DNA of 64,000 bases from Planctomycetota bacterium (GTDB lineage Bacteria; Planctomycetota; Phycisphaerae; UBA1845; UTPLA1): the NCBI GenBank assembly GCA_016235815.1, contig JACRIM010000034.1:1-64000 (forward strand), read 5' to 3'. Positions 62,006 through 64,000 of this stretch are shown piece by piece. The position numbers and the translations under genes were made by a program. Below the pieces are notes generated by a model, which was given only the letters and a program-made list of their open reading frames with translations, searched no databases and was not told where the DNA came from. Within the stretch, counting starts at the first letter, position 1, and each line of letters starts with the position of its first letter.

Positions 62006-62578
62006 ATGTCATCGCACCCGAAAGGAACCGTTTCACATCACGTCGCGTTCGCACTCGCCGTTGGTCTGCTTCTATGCATGTGGACGCTCACCACGGATGC
62101 TCGCCCGCCGCGAGCTTCGAAATCCACTCTGCATATCGACGCCTGCTTTTCGCCGGGCGGCGGCTGCGAGAGCCGCATCGTGGAGGAAATCCAAACCGCC
62201 GACAAATCCATACGCGGCCAGATTCACTACTTCACCTCCAAACCAATCGCCGACGCGCTCATCGCCGCCCACAAACGCGGCGTGTCGGTTCAACTGATCC
62301 TCGACAAGTCGCAGGAGAAAATGACCTACGGCCGCTGGCCCACGCTGCGCCGCGCCGGTGTCGATGTGCGCTTCGACCGCGAACACGAGGTCAACAACAA
62401 CAAAGTGCTCATCCTCGACGGCCGCACCGTGATCACCGGCTCCTACAACTACACAAAAGCCGCCGAGGAGAAAAACGCCGAGAACATCCTGATCGTGGAG
62501 AACGAGGAAGAACTCGCCGGCAAGTACGCGGCCGACTTCGATGCCCATTACAAGCACGCCGTCAAAGGCTCAAGTTAG
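62006..62578 (+). CDS. PLD-like (Nuc-type) protein with altered HKD motif
   Basis: A protein of 190 residues with a signal peptide (about 1-32) and one phospholipase-D-type domain, as in the single-motif Nuc nucleases that work as dimers. The usual HxKxxxxD site is present as NNKVLILD: the catalytic His position holds Asn, while Lys and Asp are kept. A His lies four positions further upstream. The following TGSYNYTKAAEEKNAENILI segment is typical of the family. It may be inactive or use another residue. Confidence 0.85.
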   Translation: MSSHPKGTVSHHVAFALAVGLLLCMWTLTTDARPPRASKSTLHIDACFSPGGGCESRIVEEIQTADKSIRGQIHYFTSKPIADALIAAHKRGVSVQLILDKSQEKMTYGRWPTLRRAGVDVRFDREHEVNNNKVLILDGRTVITGSYNYTKAAEEKNAENILIVENEEELAGKYAADFDAHYKHAVKGSS

Positions 62579-62598
62579 CGTTACGAATTATTGATCCC

Positions 62599-63816
62599 CT
62601 AGCGCGTCTTGGTGATGACGTACGTGTCAATGACACCGCCGTCCTCGCTGATCTGCCTGAGTTCGAGCTTCTCCGCCGAGAGGTCCACCTGCGTGAAGCT
62701 GAATTTCGCGTCGTTATGCACGCGGATATAGCCCGGCGGCGTTGCCGATTCCTTGTACCGATTCGCTCCGGCCGCGCCCGTCGTGATGTACACCGTGCCC
62801 TGTCCCTCGCCGACGGCCTTGTCCCCGCGCATCGGCGCGGTGCGTTCGTACAAGTGGTTGTGCCCGCAAAACACCATATCAACCCCGCACTCGTCGTACA
62901 CCTTTAGAAACGCGTTCTTCATGTGCTCGCCGCCGGACTCGGGGTGCTCGCTCCCGGTGTAGAACGGATGGTGGTAATAAAGAAACTTCCACCGCGCCTT
63001 GCTCTCCGTCAGCACCTTGCGCAGCCATGGCGCGACGATCTCGCTGCGTTGCTTGTTCGTGATCGTGCCCTCCTCCTCCGGCGGATTTGAATCAAGCCCG
63101 ACGAACAACGCATCACCAAAGGTGAACCAGTAGTTTCGCTCCGGCTCGATCCCCGGCGGGCCGTTTCGCGGCAGCTCGAATATCGACATGAACGCCTTCC
63201 CATGCTCCGTCGCGCAGTCGTGATTGCCGAGGCTCGGCATGAACGGGATTCGGCGAATCAACTCGGCGTACGGCTCGAAAAAATTCGTCGGGTAATCCTC
63301 GATCTTGCCGCTCGGATAAATGAGGTCGCCGGTATGAATGATCAGATCGGGTTTCGCAGCGACCATCAATTTCGCCAGATCGGCCTGCGTGTTGCTGCCG
63401 TTGCCCGAGTCGCCGAACGCGAGAAATCGAAACGGTGTCCCCGGCGTCGGGGGGGCTTTGATCTCGACCGGCCCTGCAAGCGTCGCACCGAAAAGCCCTG
63501 CACTCTTTACCTCGTACGAATATGTCGATCCCGGCTTGAATTCCGCGAAGCTCGCTTCGAATCGATCACCGTCCTGATCGGCCCGTTGCTCCTGTCGTCC
63601 GTTCGCTGAAACCAATTCCACCTTGCCGCCCGACACCGAGCCGACGTGCCATGAAATCGAAACTCGCCCCGGCTCCGGCATTTGCACCATCGGTCCGCAT
63701 CGCAACCGCGTCGGCTGCTGCATCCGAACAATTCGCCCGCCCGCGATGATCGCCGATGCTGCGACCACGAAAATCAAGAATCGGGAAGGCCTGCGTGATG
63801 CGGCGGGATGATTCAT
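62599..63816 (-). CDS. Exported purple-acid-type metallophosphatase
   Basis: A protein of 405 residues. A signal anchor (about 10-30) is followed by a fibronectin-like N-domain (PGRVSISWHVGS) and a metallophosphoesterase domain with GDSGNG, HTGDLIY, GNHD, YYHHPF and GHNHLYER, the five metal-binding motifs of purple acid phosphatases. Substrates would be phosphate esters outside the cytoplasm. The ATG at 63816 is used; a TTG at 63819 has a closer ribosome site. Confidence 0.9.
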   Translation of the reverse strand: MNHPAASRRPSRFLIFVVAASAIIAGGRIVRMQQPTRLRCGPMVQMPEPGRVSISWHVGSVSGGKVELVSANGRQEQRADQDGDRFEASFAEFKPGSTYSYEVKSAGLFGATLAGPVEIKAPPTPGTPFRFLAFGDSGNGSNTQADLAKLMVAAKPDLIIHTGDLIYPSGKIEDYPTNFFEPYAELIRRIPFMPSLGNHDCATEHGKAFMSIFELPRNGPPGIEPERNYWFTFGDALFVGLDSNPPEEEGTITNKQRSEIVAPWLRKVLTESKARWKFLYYHHPFYTGSEHPESGGEHMKNAFLKVYDECGVDMVFCGHNHLYERTAPMRGDKAVGEGQGTVYITTGAAGANRYKESATPPGYIRVHNDAKFSFTQVDLSAEKLELRQISEDGGVIDTYVITKTR

Positions 63817-63842
63817 CAAGAAATAATCTCCATTTCCTGCGG

Positions 63843-63871
63843 TTGGCGACTCCGGTTGACGCGATTATAGT
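63843..63871 (+). promoter_or_regulatory. Putative promoter of prfB
   Basis: TTGGCG (63843-63848) and TATAGT (63866-63871) are 17 bases apart; transcription would start near 63878. CGGAG at 63886-63890 is a good ribosome site, 8 bases before the ATG. Confidence 0.5.
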
Positions 63872-63898
63872 TAGATATCGCGAAACGGAGTACCGCAC

Positions 63899-64000
63899 AT
63901 GCCTCTTCCCGATGGAACCGCAACGCTCGAAGAACTTTCCGCCCGGCTCAATGCCATCCGGGACTCTCTTTGACTTCCCACGAAAAAAGGAACTCCTGAA
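63899..64000 (+). CDS. prfB: Peptide chain release factor 2, 5' end, with programmed +1 frameshift
   Basis: The first 24 codons read MPLPDGTATLEELSARLNAI and RDSL, then hit TGA at 63971-63973. The site is CTTTGAC (63968-63974), the same slip sequence as in the known prfB genes: the ribosome shifts one base forward at CTT and continues as GAC TTC CCA CGA AAA AAG GAA CTC CTG. That reads DFPRKKELL and matches the RF2 N-terminal helix. RF2 recognises TGA, so it controls its own level through this shift. The usual stimulating Shine-Dalgarno element upstream is weak here: GGGA at 63960-63963. The gene runs off the right edge. Confidence 0.9.

Overview
The window looks like a chromosomal segment of a Planctomycetota bacterium, probably near the Phycisphaerae. 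This is inferred from gene families, since no rRNA or ribosomal marker is present. The clues are a zinc-ribbon Ser/Thr kinase, a TIGR03790-type exported protein with a dockerin-like tail, an exported cysteine-rich protein of repeated GACC modules ending in a calcium-loop tail, several HEAT-repeat and DUF3352-like exported proteins, and an inserted segment in CarB. GC content is moderately high, and short intergenic gaps carry exact TATAAT boxes. I found no tRNA, rRNA, CRISPR array or intact insertion sequence.

Layout. 1-960 is gene-poor and opens with three consecutive GC-rich hairpins. 990-12645 holds housekeeping genes: a membrane Ser/Thr kinase, carB-carA in reversed order, an M1 aminopeptidase with HEAT repeats, an HD hydrolase, a PIN-domain gene with an unknown partner, and asd. 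12736-32223 is a minus-strand surface-glycan locus. It runs from a Wzt-type ABC ATPase through a very large esterase/methyltransferase/glycosyltransferase fusion, a GT2 enzyme, a glutaminase/sugar-amidotransferase fusion, methyltransferases, a Wzx flippase, polytopic membrane proteins, a UDP-sugar 2-epimerase and a terminal SGNH-like/MBOAT acyl-transfer pair. Many junctions overlap or are only a few bases apart, so it is probably read as one or a few long transcripts.

32302-40283 carries the TIGR03790 protein, a flavoprotein, an MFS transporter, a polytopic membrane protein, a HAD phosphatase and a PAS/HD-GYP protein. 40310-46358 is a broken-up respiratory complex I cluster (nuoD, nuoE, nuoF). 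A toxin-antitoxin pair sits between nuoD and nuoE, a small hypothetical gene between nuoE and nuoF, and an HNH nuclease/DNA adenine methylase pair directly upstream of nuoD. 46598-58776 holds a DUF1801 protein, a PQQ-type propeller, an RlmI-like methyltransferase, purE-purK, exported proteins, a solitary PilT, the GACC-repeat protein and a double CDGSH protein. 58789-64000 holds an APC permease, an orphan VapB-like antitoxin, purC, an HU protein with a clear terminator, a PLD-like protein with an altered catalytic motif and a purple-acid-type phosphatase. The right edge is the first 102 bases of prfB, which contains the classic programmed +1 frameshift.

How the genes fit together. The central locus could make, modify (methyl, acyl and possibly amidino groups), flip and export a complex cell-surface glycan. 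carAB, asd, purE/K/C and nuoDEF are core metabolism. The PIN gene, the antitoxin/ParE pair, the HNH/methylase pair and the orphan VapB-like gene are small accessory insertions between core genes.
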